DNA of 64,000 nt from positions 12,778,589 through 12,842,588 of the forward strand of contig OX235268.1 in the NCBI GenBank assembly GCA_944472135.2, read 5' to 3'. Position 1 is the first letter of the stretch. The number at the start of each line of letters is the position of its first letter. Under the pieces are notes generated by a model. That model saw nothing but the letters and a program-made list of their open reading frames with translations, made no database searches and was not told the origin of the DNA. This document shows, piece by piece, positions 12,871 to 23,690 of the stretch. Made by a program: the position numbers and the translations under genes. The DNA is from Trichobilharzia regenti (taxonomy: Eukaryota; Platyhelminthes; Trematoda; Strigeidida; Schistosomatidae).

Positions 12871-13229
12871 CTAAATCACATAATGAGTCAAGATCTCTAA
12901 TTTCGAAGCAGAAGCGATAATGGATCCTTCTATGGTGTCATCAATAATTTTAGTATATTTTCCTGGATCCAATTCATCAGTTCCATTTAATGTTTTCAAC
13001 GGAAGACATGCATACATTTTTATGAGAACCTGTCGAAATTCTTTGAGGAGGAAATATTCTATAAAGGCTTGCTTGAAAATCTTTAATACATTATTTGCGA
13101 TTTTTTTAAATTGATGTTGAGTCGAAATGAAATGCAGCCGATTTTCTTTTTTGATTTTACTAACATATTCTGAATATATCCGTTGGAAGAACCGATGAAT
13201 CACCTCAGTCCGAAAATTCATTCTATCAA
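12871..13229 (-). CDS. Candidate last exon, 118 codons plus stop, unknown protein
   Basis: Seen: the minus strand has an excellent acceptor, GACTTTGTTCATTCAG, followed by 359 nt open to a TAG. The exon is entered with two bases completing a codon, the phase used by the signal-peptide exon and the minus-strand micro-exon candidates. The peptide is Lys/Phe/Ile-rich and looks helical at first (around HRFFQRIYSEYV), contains one Cys, then a small acidic motif NGTDELD near residue 80. The same frame is open further upstream, to an ATG at 13266, but the acceptor lies inside that stretch. No family is recognised. No clear AATAAA follows the stop. It may be the 3' exon of the gene starting at 53183, of a closer unseen gene, or a pseudo-exon. 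Confidence 0.42.
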
Positions 13230-13765
13230 CTGAATGAACAAAGTCATTTGCATGAAAAAAGAACAACTCCTTTACCTTTGTAAACCAATACCCTACTCAA
13301 ACCATTATTCCTGCTTTATTCAAATTCGTAAAGGTGAATATATGTAGAAAGTTAACGTTAAAATCCACATGAAAATAACTCCTGTGTATTGAATTACATA
13401 GCCGAAACGTAATAGAAGGTAGCCAGTGTGCAGTTGGGAGTTGAGACGAACGATTGAATCTACGTGCGTTATTTTGAAGTTGCATAAACATCTTTCAGTT
13501 GCACGTCAAACTGTTTGAAACAATCTGAAATAAATTCGCTACACTATTTAAATTAAATATGGGCGAAACTTGAGAATTGAGAATCCTTAAGAATGACATA
13601 CCAGCTTTAATCTTTCACTACAAAAGTAGATCCACCATTTACCATTTCACATGAATATTTCACATTTAAATACAAACTGTTCTTAATTTAATAGTTATAT
13701 GTAGTACCACAAATGTAAACTTCTGAATTTATCAATTTTATTACATACATATTCATCAATACTAG

Positions 13766-13774
13766 GTGGAACTA
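13766..13774 (+). CDS. Candidate plus-strand 9-nt micro-exon
   Basis: Acceptor ATTCATCAATACTAG, exon GTGGAACTA, donor GTGAGTGCT. Length 3n; reads Gly-Thr in the shared phase. Acceptor is moderate. Confidence 0.35.
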
Positions 13775-15400
13775 GTGAGTGCTAACGATGTATTATATGA
13801 ACTTTACTCTGTTAACTCATGCAGTTCAAATAGATATACTTATGAATGAACGCTGAAAATTAAGGCCACTATTATTTCTTGAAGTGCAGTCTGTTTTCTT
13901 AAATAACGTGTAAAGTGCTCCGAAAAGGATAGAATAAAATGGTTCTTAACATCTGCCTATTTAGAACAATTTTAATAGCTTTATTATCTTCAAAATAAAC
14001 AAGTTTCCCATTTTTGGAGGACTTCAGGCTGCTCATTAGTAGTAAATGTTTTGTAAAAGAGATCTATATATTGCTTCTCTTAAGAACTTCTCTCTCCCTG
14101 ATAAGTTTAACTTAAACGAAGTCTTGATCTTATCGAACCGTCACTTAGAATAATCTTATCTCAGTTGGACTGTTCAACATCTACCTTGGTGAACTATTTA
14201 AACCAGTCTTTAATAAAACACTTCCACGCAGTAGACGTATATTTTCAGTATGAAAAAATTTTATAGGTCATGAAGGCTTACTCCTGCATTTAAACACGAT
14301 GAAATAACTGCTGTTTCAGCAAGTTTAGCAACACAATATAAAAATGACTGACGAAAACATGAATCGCTATGAAATTTAACAGAAGATGCGAGTAATTGCT
14401 TATTCATGTTTACATGTGCCGTAATTTGAGATATGATAATCGGTTTTCAGATATTCTGTGATTTCAGGTGATTTTTTCATGTACAATCGATGTTTTATAT
14501 ACATCTTGCAATACATAAATTGAGACCGGCACACAGTCGAGTTTGGCAGGCGCAAACGTTTAAAAGAGTATGCGTTATCTAGTTCCTGGCGGATTTCTCT
14601 AACCGGTGGTATGCTCGATAAAGCAGAAAGGCTGGGTTTCGGGGATAGTGATCTCACCCCTGTCAAACAACAACTTGAAACACTTTGTTCTTCTGCGAAT
14701 ACAGATGGATGACATGAAAAATAGTTTAATTTAAGCAGTTAAATACAATATCTCAAAGTCAGAATTTAATTTTAAACTGAAGACTTCTTCAGCGTATGAC
14801 ACAGCCGAAGTCTGATTATATCTCACCATGTACGTCCATATACAACCGTAGATTATTTAGATATACTGCCCGGACTGAGATACATTTATACCTAATTATA
14901 TCAGAATAATGAAGCTTCTCTTGAGCATTTCGAGGTCCATTTTAGTGAAGCTATTCTACGATCTACTCCAAAGAACCATCCTTTGTATGTTTATTCACTT
15001 ATTTTTTGTCACTGTTAACTTCTTCTAAGTGGATGGTGTAAGTGTTTGCATGCTAGATTTCCGTTTGTACTTTTAATCTGTCGTTTCTTATTTCCTGTTT
15101 GTTTTCAAATCGTTTTTTTGTTGACTTCATATATTTTACATGTGAATAATGGTGTTATTTTATCTTCATAAACTGATATTGATAAAATCATTTCAGTTGT
15201 TTGTTCCAACTTTATCTTGAAGACATCCGTGTTTGTGAAAACATCAGTCATTTTTACTGTTCGATTCAGTGTTAGTTTCTTTCAGCGTACATTCCTTATG
15301 ATATGATTCATTTTTTAGTCAAACATGCATAAAAGCGGAGAAGTACGACTAATTCTCAAGAGTTGCCTTGTACAGTCTTGACTTATTTCAAGTTGAACCA
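13775..15400. other. No gene supported; one GC-richer patch
   Basis: Around 14520-14670 the base composition rises and a short minus-strand frame appears; it may be an old repeat, but no family was recognised. The rest is AT-rich. Confidence 0.25.
15030..15035 (+). CDS. Weak candidate 6-nt micro-exon
   Basis: Acceptor AACTTCTTCTAAG then TGGATG then GTGTAAGTG. A 6-nt exon requires the donor GTGTAA; the better-looking GTAAGT two bases on would make it 8 nt and break frame. Listed as the possible 3'-most member of the plus-strand series. Confidence 0.18.
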
Positions 15401-15419
15401 TGGAATGATATAAGTTAGG

Positions 15420-15555
15420 AATCCATTTAAACCAGGGATTGCTGTTTTGTGCTACTTTCCAACTCATCACAAAGCACGCACACACTGAGATTCGGATCCA
15501 TGACCTCGCAGTCATGAATCAAGTTAATAGACCTTCTAGCCACTGGGATACGATT
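15420..15555 (-). mobile_element. Degenerate SM-alpha-like SINE
   Basis: On the minus strand a tRNA-like head (A-box-like CAGTGGCTAGAAGGTC at about 15533-15548, B-box-like GGATCCGAATCTC at about 15488-15500) is followed by GTGTGTGCGTGC and a decayed hammerhead: TGATGAG, a stem II remnant, then AAAACAGC and AATCCCTGG. This order of B box, GTG(A/C)GTGC, TGATGAG and GAAACAGCTGTC is that of the schistosome SM-alpha element. The GACGAAAC segment is mutated, so the ribozyme is surely dead. Confidence 0.5.
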
Positions 15556-16224
15556 CAATGGTCAGTCCATGAATTCTAGCTTCTATCAAAGTTTTCATTT
15601 CAGCATGGCCGCCTTCCAGTGGCATAAGCTATTATTTTTCCTCATATCGAATTCGGTTGACCTAATTCATCACATGGTTGGATGCAAAACACTAATGAAA
15701 ACCCAACTTCGAAGAAACAACTACGCATCACTCCCCAGTTTTCAATTTTCCTGCAAATGATATCCACTCATGATCAGAAGTTAAGAAAATGCAATTAAGT
15801 CTTCAGAAGAGTGAATATGCTAACGACGGCTACTCACCTAGCACGAAAATACTTGAAAAGTGACATCATATTGTGTCCAAGAAGCTTTCATATAGAACCT
15901 TATTCATATGAAAGCAGCGCCTGGATATATTGCTACTCGTTCACATAAATCTTTCTATTTATGCTTGACAAGTGGTACAGTATTCTTCTAACTCACTTTC
16001 AGACGATCTGTGATAGACAAATGAAAGTACCACCTAAAAGAAGATGAAGTACAAATTTCGTAGGTGTAAAAAAAGGCAATAAGTAACCTGTAGTTTTGAC
16101 AGCTTTCGGAATTGATGGTATATATACTAAGGATGTGTCGGTGGTATTGTCACCACTAGAACTCCGAAAAGATTTATAAGTTGTCGAGTGATAAGTAATT
16201 TTCCGGAACGAGAGAATACCAACA

Positions 16225-16420
16225 TGTGCGTCGGTGGCACAGCGATTAGGACTCTCGCCGACCATGCACATGGTGGGAGGTTCGATCACCTGCCGACGCA
16301 CACCTGATATCTATGGTCGGCCCGCAAAATTAGGGCTACCGATGTGACATGCTGAAAATCCATAGTTGTAGGAAAAATACAGTGTGGAATCAAGCTGTAA
16401 ATAAAAAAATAAAAAAAAAC
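16225..16420 (+). mobile_element. tRNA-derived SINE, copy 1
   Basis: The head folds as a tRNA-like unit: GTGCGTCGG pairs with CCGACGCAC about 70 bases later. The A box is TGGCACAGCGATTAGGACTC and the B box GGTTCGATCAC. The body (CACCTGATATCTATGGTCGG to GTGGAATCAAGCTGTAAAT) and an A-rich tail of AAAAT units follow. It matches the copies at 19504, 33900 and 43704. A pol III internal promoter is implied by the boxes. Confidence 0.85.
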
Positions 16421-17689
16421 TTAATGTGACGTTCACTTCTCTAATAGTTTCCTAAATTAATAGTTCCACTAAAATTCTGGCGTGATAAAACACTCGGATT
16501 CCATGTATGTAACGAAATCCTAAGATCAATAGAAGATGTAACCGTCTGGCTTGGAATGATTATTTATGCGAGACTACATCACGTTGATCTTAGTGTAAAT
16601 ACCTCTTGAGTGGGAACACTTGAGATAATAAAGAAGCCTATTTAACTGGGCTGATGTAGAGCAATTATATACCTAGAGATTTTTTGAATGTCTCAGAGTG
16701 AAATAGAAGTCTGGACTGTAACTTTTTGGCAAGAAGTGGTGCATATACAAAAAAAAGGTTTCCGACATCGGTAATCACTTTGTTTAGCCATCCTGTAAAA
16801 TGAGGAATATTGATGAACGAAATATTTAGTTTTATTCTTTCATTTACATAATATACAGATGACACACGTAGTCGCAACAAGAACCTCTTATAACTGCATA
16901 TACAGATACACAGAGAAACCACAAACGACTGTATTTTGTGTGATTCTTCGTCAATCTATTACAAATGACATTCAGTTTATAGACATTAGTGCCTTTGGTT
17001 TACGTTGATGCTGACTACAGTGAGATGATTTAAAATTTGGACACATCTATTCTTCATGCATAAAACTCTCTTATTATACTTAAGACGACACTTACGAAAC
17101 ACGTCGAAACAGCAGAAATTCAAGTCACTTAAGCTAGCATCTCAACTAAACTATACTGTTTTTTGAACAGGAAAAATAACTTAAACATTTTTTGGGAACG
17201 ATGTTCAGTGCACATGTTCTACTGATATAAAACAGAGTTAAAAACTAAGTAATATTGTTATTTTCTTATTGAAAACTCAAGATTCAGTCTATGAATTCCT
17301 TCGTTACTATGCTTCCCTAGATACAAGTATTCATGTTCCCGTTTCCTTTGTAATTTTTTTCAGAGTGAAGATTAGACCACAGTCCTTGGATATCTGGCCT
17401 GGCCTCCAGCTGAAGTATTAACAGTTTTCGATTACTTTCACGATTTGCCATACATTTAACTTTTATTAATGTTTTTATTACTTCTCACTGTGCTTGGCAA
17501 TATAAATTCAAATAAATTTTTGTTTCTACAGTGATATTTGTATTGTCTGTGTAGTTTGCGAATCGAGACAAAAAAGTACATTTGTAGCTGCGAAGCAACT
17601 GTTACCTTTTAATGGAGATTTTGTGAACTAACATACCTCAAAAATAAAAAGTATTGTTCCACTACCTGTAGTCATTATGATTATTATTA

Positions 17690-18220
17690 TTTATCCTTTG
17701 AGTTCTAAGTGGAACATGGAACCTCAAAAGCACATCATTTAACCTTTTCATTTGGTTTTACCATTCCCCATCATCATTCATCCTCCCCTGGCATGATCTA
17801 TTTCACGTTAATCTCAGAGACGAGCTTAACTCCTCTTCTCACATCCGCATTTCACTCGATCGATGCCCTGACGCGTGATTCTGTTTCACAGCCTTCTCAG
17901 GGTGCATCCATATCATCTCTATTTTCCTCCGGATATTTGTTGAGTAATACGTTCGTGCTTGGTTGGTTTCCATATTTTCTTTTCGCTAGTTGTTTCTGGT
18001 ACTTCTTGAAAATGTATTCCATTTCTGACCCATTCAGAAGGACTGACTCACTCAACAAACAAGGTGAAAATCCGAAATTCGTTCCTTATACCAGGTGCAG
18101 AAGAATTTCAAACTACTTTGAGAGTGATGAAGGTCTGCTTTACCTCTCTGATTCTGGTCGTGACATCCTCCTCCATGCTGTAGACTGTAGTTGAAACGAT
18201 GCTGCCTGTTAGATATTGCA
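17690..18220 (-). mobile_element. Degenerate RTE/SR2-like LINE, 3' part
   Basis: Minus-strand sequence parallels the RTE remnant at 56940-57653. The block at 18160-18210 translates in part as GSIVSTT...EEDVTTRIRE, matching the RTE hallmark YLGSIVS...DEDVKSRIRKA. The far end (17701-17725) resembles the terminal sequence of that element (ATGTTCCACT). Stops and indels interrupt it. The 161-residue plus-strand frame at 17709-18194 is antisense to this element and not a gene. Adjacent sequence to about 18420 may be further RT remnant. Confidence 0.6.
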
Positions 18221-19139
18221 AAAGGTTGCCTCTTTCAAATTTCTTCTTTTGAAAATGACTGGTCCCTGTTTTCGTCAGTTAGTTTGTTGGTTATCTTCAT
18301 CACCCCCATCTTCTGTATGTTCGCTAGAAACATGTAACTATCACGACAAATTATGTAAAATTTGGTTTGAAGCATTAGTAGATGTTTCGGAAGTACAATG
18401 CTGTCCAACGCTTTAAGTGATTACAGTGTGATTCTCACCTATCTCACTCCCAAATACCGCCTGATTTATAAGTCGGCCTGGAAAACAACGAAGGTTAAGC
18501 GTGAGGTCAGCAGTCTCACTCCATAAAAGATATTAACACCACTACTAAAATTCCGAAGCTTGAATCCCTCTGTTCCACTTAAAACGCTTGGAATGAGAAA
18601 AAGAAGAATAGGATCTGAAGTCAGACACTGTTTTTGCTATGCACACGTGAAGGAACAGAAGTTTAATTTGAAAGAGATGCATAGGAGAATGATGGCTGGA
18701 ATCTATACATGAATTACAGTCGAACACGTTACTCTTATGAATAAAACTCTTCTTGGAACTCAAATGCTAGAAGAGTGCAAAATGCATATTCGTAGGAGGA
18801 GAAATTGAACAACCTGACAGGGTATTATTTCAAGAGTTCGTCTTTATGCTACACTGAGTCGGCTGTCAATGTCGTAATATAGCAGAAGCTCATTTTGTAA
18901 CCGGGTGAACCTGGATTCAAATCTCAACGTTGTCAAAGATCTTAAACCTGAGTTTTTTTATTTGCGAAGACGCTCCAAATCGATAATTACTGTGAGCGAT
19001 TGTCGAATTTCACCTCAAAACACAAGGATTTGTAATAAGAAATAGTATTGTTCGGAAGTTAAATTCTTTATCGTACAAAAGTCTATAAACAAATGTTTTA
19101 CAAGGAATCTACTGTACTTTTATTCGTACTCTTTCGTCT

Positions 19140-19430
19140 TCTTCCAACTTGTACACAATTGAACCATTCGCGCCTTCAAGTCGGCCGCCAATGGTAACCA
19201 AGGCCAATGAGCAGCACTGCGAAAAACCCAATCAATGTTGCACCTTTTACTGCCAGTTAAACTGGGATGCTGCTGGTCTCTAACGGGATGTCATATTATT
19301 GCCAGTTATCTCCATCTTTAATGTGTCAGGGGGTTTTCTTAATGTCAATTATTGGCCCAATATGATGTCTGTCGTATGAATTCTAAATTGTACTGCATAT
19401 TCCACATGGACAACTAGTTTCAGGTATTGA
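19140..19430. other. GC-richer unclassified block
   Basis: Composition differs from its AT-rich surroundings, with phrases such as ACTGCCAGTTAAACTGGGAT and a near-repeat TTGCCAGTTATCTCC. It probably derives from a repeat, but no family is recognised and no frame is convincing. Confidence 0.25.
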
Positions 19431-19503
19431 GTATTACCACCGGGGACTAATTACCTGATATACTTCATTCAAAATTGAATAACATTTTCAAGTCAACAGT
19501 AGT

Positions 19504-19693
19504 TGTGCGTCGGTGGCACAGTGGTTAGGACTCTCGCCGACCATGCACATGGTCCGAGGTTCGATTCTCTGCCGACGCACACCTGATATCTATGGTCGGC
19601 CTGTAAAATTTGGGCCACCGATATCCATGCTGAAAATTCCAAGCTTGTACCAAAAATACAGTGTGGAATCAAGCTGTAAATCAAAAAAAAAAA
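19504..19693 (+). mobile_element. tRNA-derived SINE, copy 2 (with empty-site homologue)
   Basis: Best-preserved copy: acceptor-stem halves GTGCGTCGG/CCGACGCAC, A box TGGCACAGTGGTTAGGACTC, B box GGTTCGATTC, the same body as the other copies, and a tail ending in a run of A. It is embedded in segmental duplication A. The homologous site in duplication B (about 31075-31090) reads straight across without the SINE, so this copy inserted after the duplication. Confidence 0.9.
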
Positions 19694-19974
19694 TTTAATT
19701 CGTCTATAGAAGAATAACACTGTGAAACTCAAGCTGATGATGAAGCATATCACAAAAACTGACAGCAGTAGAAATATATACTTAAGCTATTTCAATGATC
19801 AAAACACGCGATGGAAGTATGCCGAATACTGGAATCGAAATATAAAATGAACATCACTGAGGAAGAAGTATGTTATTGAATATCTCGAATAAACTAGTGA
19901 AGCATCCATACAGAAGAGTTGTAAGGTTTATTATTTATCCTGAATATCCCTCTCAAATTTGACCACTGACTGTT

Positions 19975-20190
19975 GCCAGCTAGGGATTTATTGAACACTA
20001 ACGAGTTCTAGGTAGCTGTTTCGTCCGATTTTTCGACTCGTCAGGAGAACACACTCATCAGTTCACGAACCCAGAACCTTTCCGTTATTACGCATGCTGG
20101 TATACGATTGAGTAACTGAGACCAAATGTATTCTATAGCTCACGAATTCTAAGTATCACCAGTCCATGATTTTAGGGCGATCGCCTTCCA
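19975..20190 (-). mobile_element. SM-alpha-like SINE with hammerhead core (copy A)
   Basis: On the minus strand an A-box-like CAGTTACTCAATCGTATACC and B-box-like GGTTCTGGGTTCGTGAAC precede a hammerhead motif, the arrangement known for SM-alpha retroposons of schistosomes. The boundaries are approximate. The copy is shared with duplication B. Confidence 0.6.
20003..20051 (-). ncRNA. Hammerhead ribozyme, type I layout, near-intact core
   Basis: Minus strand: stem I strand GTTCTC, core CTGACGA, stem II GTC...GAC, GAAA, then ACAGCTACC and TAGAACTC. Stem I pairs as GUUCU/AGAAC with a mismatch at the first position. All conserved core bases CUGANGA and GAAA are present. The stem III/cleavage segment expected as ACAGCUGUC is ACAGCUACC, so the usual GUC triplet is ACC; activity is therefore doubtful. 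Other SM-alpha-like copies in this window retain ACAGCTGTC. Confidence 0.6.
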
Positions 20191-20349
20191 ATGTCATCGG
20201 CGAGCATTTCTCTTCAGTCCACGCTGGCTGAACCTCACTTGATACAACTTTGCACCGAAAATGCAGGGAACTGACTACTGTAGTCAGTCATTAGCGAGTA
20301 TCAGGTTATTTCTGGAGAGTCTAAAACCAGTCTAAAACAGCTGTACAGT

Positions 20350-23300
20350 ACTCCTTTTTTTCATTGAGATATGTTTCTGTTACGTTTATGGATACCTTTT
20401 ATTTATTCAGTAAGACTGAAATTTCTGAGTATTACATATATCGTACTCTGCAGTTTAAAGTAAAGCGTAAAATATTGCTCTCTGATTAAACATACAACAT
20501 AAAACCTAAACGAACCTAAATAGGATTTATGACTTGAATGATTTCCTGAATACTTGCGAATTCAATGCAATGAACGACATTTATAAATCCATGACAAACA
20601 CAGTGTAAACTAATTAATAAAGAGACTCTAATTTATCAATAATTTTACAAAATGTTAAAAAGATATGCAACATAAATTAGCACAAAATGTTCTTACTATT
20701 TGGAAGTAGTTCAACACCGATTGTTCAATAATCTTGTGGAATTTTTCAGCATCAATAATTTAAGTACGCGAAACGTACCAAAAAACACACTTCCAACTCC
20801 CTTTTTACGACTCCCACAATGAAATAATAAATGAAATGCCTATGAGTATGTCATTGAGAGAAAATATTAAGTGCGAATATTCAGCAACTCTGGGAGTCTG
20901 TTTCAGAGTGAATAGCATGTATTATTGTTAACACAACATCACCTAGATACCAAGTGACACTACAGTTCGCCCAAGTCTTTCAGTGACCAAAGAACCCAAC
21001 TCAGACCCTACAACTTCTGCTGAGGCCACGGCCACTTCTCCAATAATATCAGTCTGTCATCAAATGCGGCACAATCAACAAACCAGCGAATTATTTATTT
21101 TAAAATGGTTTTCGATTGTTTGAAACAAGTATCAAAACTGTAGATAGGACGAAATTACAGTGAATACCCTCACATGCTGCTCAATCTGTGTCGCATCCAG
21201 ATATTTGTTCAGGAATCGCAAAGCACCATATTCATTTTGAGAAATTCCAAACGCGGTAATGCATTTCTCTCGATCAATCCCTTACTGATGGAGAAAATCT
21301 TATAAGCATTATCACATCACTGTATCACGAAAATATTATAACTTTTTTCAAATGGCTTTCGGACAAACATCGTATGCACCAAAATTATAACTTTTATTGA
21401 TCGAGTTTCAGTGTAGTGAGAAAACCTCACTGAATTGCTGAATGTTATGCAGCAATTAACGACTAACGAAGTTTATTTAATCATTGAAAGAGCCCAATTA
21501 AATGGGAGCAATAGAGATCAGTCATCTCAGATCTCTTTATGCTATGCAAGAATAACATCAGCTGCCTAAATCTCGCATGTTACGTCCTCGTTTATGGCTT
21601 CAGTGAGTTTAATTTTCCAGCCAATATGGAATTCATTGGAATTCCAAGTTTCTTAATATAGGTTGAACAGAACCAGAGTCTTGGAATGTCTGTATTCAAC
21701 AAACATCTGAATGTCCATATCACAGCGTACTGTACGTTCATACCTGTGTGTTTTCTCCAAGCTGTTTTAATTATTATGACTGCGCAAGTCTGAATCTCCC
21801 AACAATGATGCTTACTGCAGGTTTGAAACCACTTTTATAACATGATATTTCACCAAAAGGAGAAATAATCAGTATTTCTGGTAAAATTAACTTTACAACC
21901 CTAGTCTGGGGAGTGATCTCACTCAGAAGTGTTCTCAGTATCTGTCAATTTGAAATTTAGGTTAACCTGACTATCTTTCACATTCTGGATATTTTATGTA
22001 GTGTCTAGGTGCACATCGTAAATCCATACAGCGTTGCCTATTTCGCGCTTCATCCATTTACTGTTTGGTTAAATTCTTCACCGGGATTCACTTCATCAGT
22101 TTACAGGTGACTGTTCACAAATATTCATTGTGTTATCCATTATTTTTTCCCAAAATTCCTATAAAGTTTTTATTCCAAGGCGATCAAAGAGAATTTCAAG
22201 CTCTTTTCACTTGGTTTTCCTCAATATTTTTTTCTAAGTGACCCACACTTATCCATGATGATTAGAGAGTACGTGTCCTCTGAACTTGCGTACATCAGAT
22301 CCTAGGTGTTGAACTACTGTAGTTGTAGTTATCCAGCTTCTCCGAATTTTCACACTGAAAACTGTTCTTATCGTACTTCCGCTTTTCTTCTCAATCGCTG
22401 GCGCAGTTTGCTTCTACCACAGTTTCTTGAAATTAAAAATGAGACCAACCTGATATTTTCCTTAAAGAATCTCAATATAGTGTAAAAAGACTACATCAGC
22501 CAGCCAATTCTAGACAAGGATTTATTTCCGCGTGGACCACAATACGATTAGAAAAACCCTGTCTTGCATGACTATTTATTTATTAGAATTTACTGTATTG
22601 CAGTTGAACAATGCATTCTGTCAAAAGGGGACAGTGACTGAAGTATCACTGACTCTTTTTTTTTCAAACATTATCTAATTTCTTGATGATCAACCTGTAC
22701 TCAGGCACATTTTCGAAAGTCTTCTTTGAAGTGGCGGACTACTCTAGACTGTAGTAAAATATCGCCAAATTTTACACAGAAGATTATTGTCCTACTAGAA
22801 AATCCTGCAAATGTCATTGGTTAACTTGCACTGAAATTTCCTGACCATATGCGAATGTCTTCAGAATAAAACAGTCCATTATATCATTTATTCCGGCTTA
22901 CTTGTTATTGATTACATATATCTGCATGTATACGATATTCTGTTCAAAAAGTGTGTCTCACCTCATCACTTTCAGAAGTTTCGTATATTGCTGACTATTC
23001 TAAGAAATAAAACAAAGTAAATATGGGACTGATTGAGACGCTTTTTATTTCAGTCAAGTAAGAATCGTTTTTTCTTGCAAAATCATGAAGTCAATCGATA
23101 TAACATTATACTAAGTTACTGAGTTTGGTGGATACACCATTTTATTTGATTCACATCAAAATATTGATTCTACAATGAGGTGACTCCACAGAGCTCTAGA
23201 TGGTATAATATTTTAGTATAAACTGTTATGTGACAAAAAAGATGTAACAATTAATGTTAGGAATAAAAAAAAACTCTCAAAACCATAGATACATGTATTG

Positions 23301-23425
23301 AAATCAACTAAGCTGACTTCATGAGAGCAGTCAAAATATTAGACTTTTGTTCCACAGGAGTGATATTGATTTAAAAACTCTAGAAGGAGCACATCCAGTG
23401 GATATATGCTGTTTAAATACGATTA
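20350..23425. other. No gene supported beyond duplication A
   Basis: The first part belongs to duplication A; from 21290 on the sequence is AT-rich, with no transposon or exon signal that I can support. A strong-looking acceptor near 23040 (TTTTTATTTCAG) is followed 4 nt later by GTAAGA, which is not frame-preserving. Confidence 0.25.
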
Positions 23426-23690
23426 AAGAAGGCAGATAGGCGTATAGAACATAATCTGATACAATAAATACTAGTTAACTTAAGTTATGGATTCGTTTGC
23501 GTAAAACGTTTCTTTTTAAGGTTAGCCGAGACATGGTATAGCATATGTGCGATTTTATTGATAAGATTAGTGCCAAGCATTATCCTTTTGACTCATATAT
23601 ATATCACTATTTTGTAGATATTATTCAACTGTTCGTTTCTCACTTTTCATGAGATACAGATATTTAAAAGAAATGAGCGCATATACGAAA
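23426..23690. repeat. Diverged direct repeat, copy 1
   Basis: Aligns with 27617-27860: both begin GGCAGATAGG, continue with TATAGAACATAATCTGAT and end near ATGAG-TGCAGATATTTAAA-type sequence. Roughly three quarters of bases agree by eye. No terminal repeats or coding potential, so it may be an old dispersed element or a local duplication. Confidence 0.65.

Larger units (their letters stand above)
19480..21290. repeat. Segmental duplication, copy A
   Basis: Matches 31055-33080 in the same orientation. The first about 600 bases (19700-20340) are highly similar; the remainder matches in blocks, for example GTTTATGGATACCTTTTATT and, near 20990, AGTGACCAAAGA. It contains an SM-alpha-like hammerhead element on the minus strand. 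No gene seen inside. Confidence 0.8.

Noticed and set aside
17709..18194. 161-codon plus-strand frame, one of the longest in the window
   Set aside because: It is the antisense of a degenerate RTE reverse transcriptase end (GSIVST and EEDV motifs on the minus strand).
23030..23060. Strong plus-strand acceptor TTTTTATTTCAG followed by GTAAGA
   Set aside because: Only 4 nt between them, not frame-preserving; isolated from the plus-strand series.
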